Shown here: positions 61,882-64,000 of the stretch, piece after piece
How the letters are laid out: each line of letters starts with the position of its first letter
Numbering within the stretch: the stretch's first letter is position 1
Position numbers and translations under genes: made by a program
Notes under the pieces: model-generated
The model's database searches: none
What the model was told of the DNA's origin: nothing
What the model saw: only the letters and a program-made list of their open reading frames with translations
Origin: Bradyrhizobium sp. LLZ17
GTDB lineage: Bacteria > Pseudomonadota > Alphaproteobacteria > Rhizobiales > Xanthobacteraceae
DNA length: 64,000 nucleotides
Assembly: GCF_041200145.1 (NCBI RefSeq)
Contig: NZ_CP165734.1
Span: 1,054,001 to 1,118,000 of the forward strand
Direction of reading: 5' to 3'

Positions 61882-62904
61882 ATGGCCGCACCTAAGAAAG
61901 CCGCCGCAAGCACCTCACACGACAAGACCAACGGCGGCTCGCCCCCGGAATTCACCAGGGAGCAGGAGCTGAAGGCGCTCCGCGACATGCTTTTGATTCG
62001 GCGGTTCGAGGAGAAGGCCGGCCAGCTTTACGGCATGGGCGCGATCGGCGGCTTCTGCCATCTCTATATCGGCCAGGAGGCCGTGGTGGTCGGCATGCAG
62101 ATGGCCCTGAAGCAGGGCGATGAGGTCATCACCGGCTATCGTGACCACGGTCATATGCTTGCCACCGGCATGGAGGCCAAGGGCGTGATGGCCGAGCTCA
62201 CCGGCCGGCGCGGCGGCTATTCCAAGGGCAAGGGCGGCTCCATGCACATGTTCAGCAAGGAGAAGCATTTTTACGGCGGCCATGGCATCGTCGGCGCCCA
62301 GGTCTCGCTCGGCACCGGGCTTGCGTTCGCCAATCATTATCGCGGCAACGACAATGTCAGCGTCACCTATTTCGGCGACGGCGCGGCCAACCAGGGCCAG
62401 GTCTATGAGAGCTTCAACATGGCGGAGCTCTGGAAGCTGCCGGTGATCTACGTCATCGAGAACAACCGTTATGCCATGGGTACGTCGGTCTCACGCGCCT
62501 CTGCGCAGCAGGATTTTTCCAAACGCGGCGCGTCCTTCAATATTCCCGGCATGCAGGTCGACGGCATGGACGTCCGCGCGGTCAAGGCCGCCGCCGACGA
62601 GGCCACCGCCTGGTGCCGGGCCGGCAAGGGACCGATGATTCTGGAAATGCAGACTTACCGCTATCGCGGCCACTCGATGTCCGACCCCGCAAAGTACAGA
62701 ACGCGCGAGGAGGTCGAAAAGGTCCGCCATGACCAGGACCCGATCGAGCAGGTGCGCAACCGCCTGCTCGCGGCCAAGGTCAGCGAGCAGGATCTCAAGG
62801 CGATCGACGCGGAGGTGCGTGAGATCGTCAACGCGTCCGCCGATTTTGCCCAACACGACCCCGAGCCGGATCCCGCCGAGCTCTGGACCGACGTTTACCG
62901 CTGA
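61882..62904 (+). CDS. pdhA: Pyruvate dehydrogenase E1 alpha subunit
   Basis: A 340-residue thiamine-diphosphate-binding subunit. The TPP motif [17 protein letters not shown] ending in VIENN, the regulatory-type loop [20 protein letters not shown] and [12 protein letters not shown] are present. It carries out decarboxylation of pyruvate together with PdhB. The start ATG 61882 is used, 177 bases after the ALDH stem-loop. It is followed by pdhB after 29 bases. Confidence 0.97.
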   Translation: MAAPKKAAASTSHDKTNGGSPPEFTREQELKALRDMLLIRRFEEKAGQLYGMGAIGGFCHLYIGQEAVVVGMQMALKQGDEVITGYRDHGHMLATGMEAKGVMAELTGRRGGYSKGKGGSMHMFSKEKHFYGGHGIVGAQVSLGTGLAFANHYRGNDNVSVTYFGDGAANQGQVYESFNMAELWKLPVIYVIENNRYAMGTSVSRASAQQDFSKRGASFNIPGMQVDGMDVRAVKAAADEATAWCRAGKGPMILEMQTYRYRGHSMSDPAKYRTREEVEKVRHDQDPIEQVRNRLLAAKVSEQDLKAIDAEVREIVNASADFAQHDPEPDPAELWTDVYR

Positions 62905-62933
62905 ACGCGCGCAAGCTTTCCCTTGGAGTCGAT

Positions 62934-64000
<1,067 letters not shown>

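Overview
The window is a high-GC chromosomal segment of an alphaproteobacterium of the order Rhizobiales, most likely Bradyrhizobium or a close relative. Evidence: the gene order rseP-bamA-lpxD-fabZ-lpxA-lpxI-lpxB, gltA, gltX, comEC, lexA, moeA, moaC-trpC-trpD-ppiD, tpiA-secG-pyrG, kdsA, eno, ftsB, pdhA-pdhB is the conserved rhizobial chromosomal backbone; lpxI replaces lpxH; PdhB carries a fused lipoyl domain; the lexA promoter has the alphaproteobacterial GTTC-N7-GTTC SOS box; there is a FixK-like box; and the intergenic palindromes resemble ones I associate with Bradyrhizobium. I found no rRNA, tRNA, transposase, phage gene or CRISPR array.

Layout: 0-7.9 kb is outer-membrane biogenesis and lipid A synthesis. 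7.9-14.1 kb is a leftward sugar-type operon (ROK repressor, solute-binding protein, two permeases, ATPase, SDR). 14.2-25.4 kb returns to the backbone (gltA, gltX, comEC, lexA, moeA) with glnS and small genes interspersed. 25.5-40.3 kb is an accessory block between moeA and moaC: a LuxR-type regulator, a YadA-like trimeric adhesin with an exported protein and a DxD glycosyltransferase, a YihX-like phosphatase, an FMN alpha-hydroxy-acid oxidase, a CtpA protease, a membrane GGDEF-EAL protein, an amidase-MFS pair and a divergent CGNR regulator. 40.3-64 kb is backbone again (moaC-trpC-trpD-ppiD, tpiA, secG, pyrG, kdsA, eno, ftsB, pdhAB), interrupted by a methyltransferase and two-component pair, MFS/queF/streptogramin-lyase-like genes, oxidoreductases, and an aldehyde dehydrogenase with its own regulator.

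A striking property is the number of single-base or dinucleotide indels that break otherwise intact reading frames, including essential genes (bamA, fabZ, gltA, gltX, pyrG, pdhB). Most are in homopolymers or short tandem repeats, so I read them as sequencing or assembly errors and annotate the genes as full length with the indel noted.

The most interesting accessory units are (i) the adhesin/exported protein/glycosyltransferase cassette, whose adhesin repeats are rich in N-x-T sites, and (ii) a GAF-Fis regulator lacking an AAA+ domain, preceded by a FixK-like box and followed by a perfect 20-bp palindrome in front of an aldehyde dehydrogenase gene.
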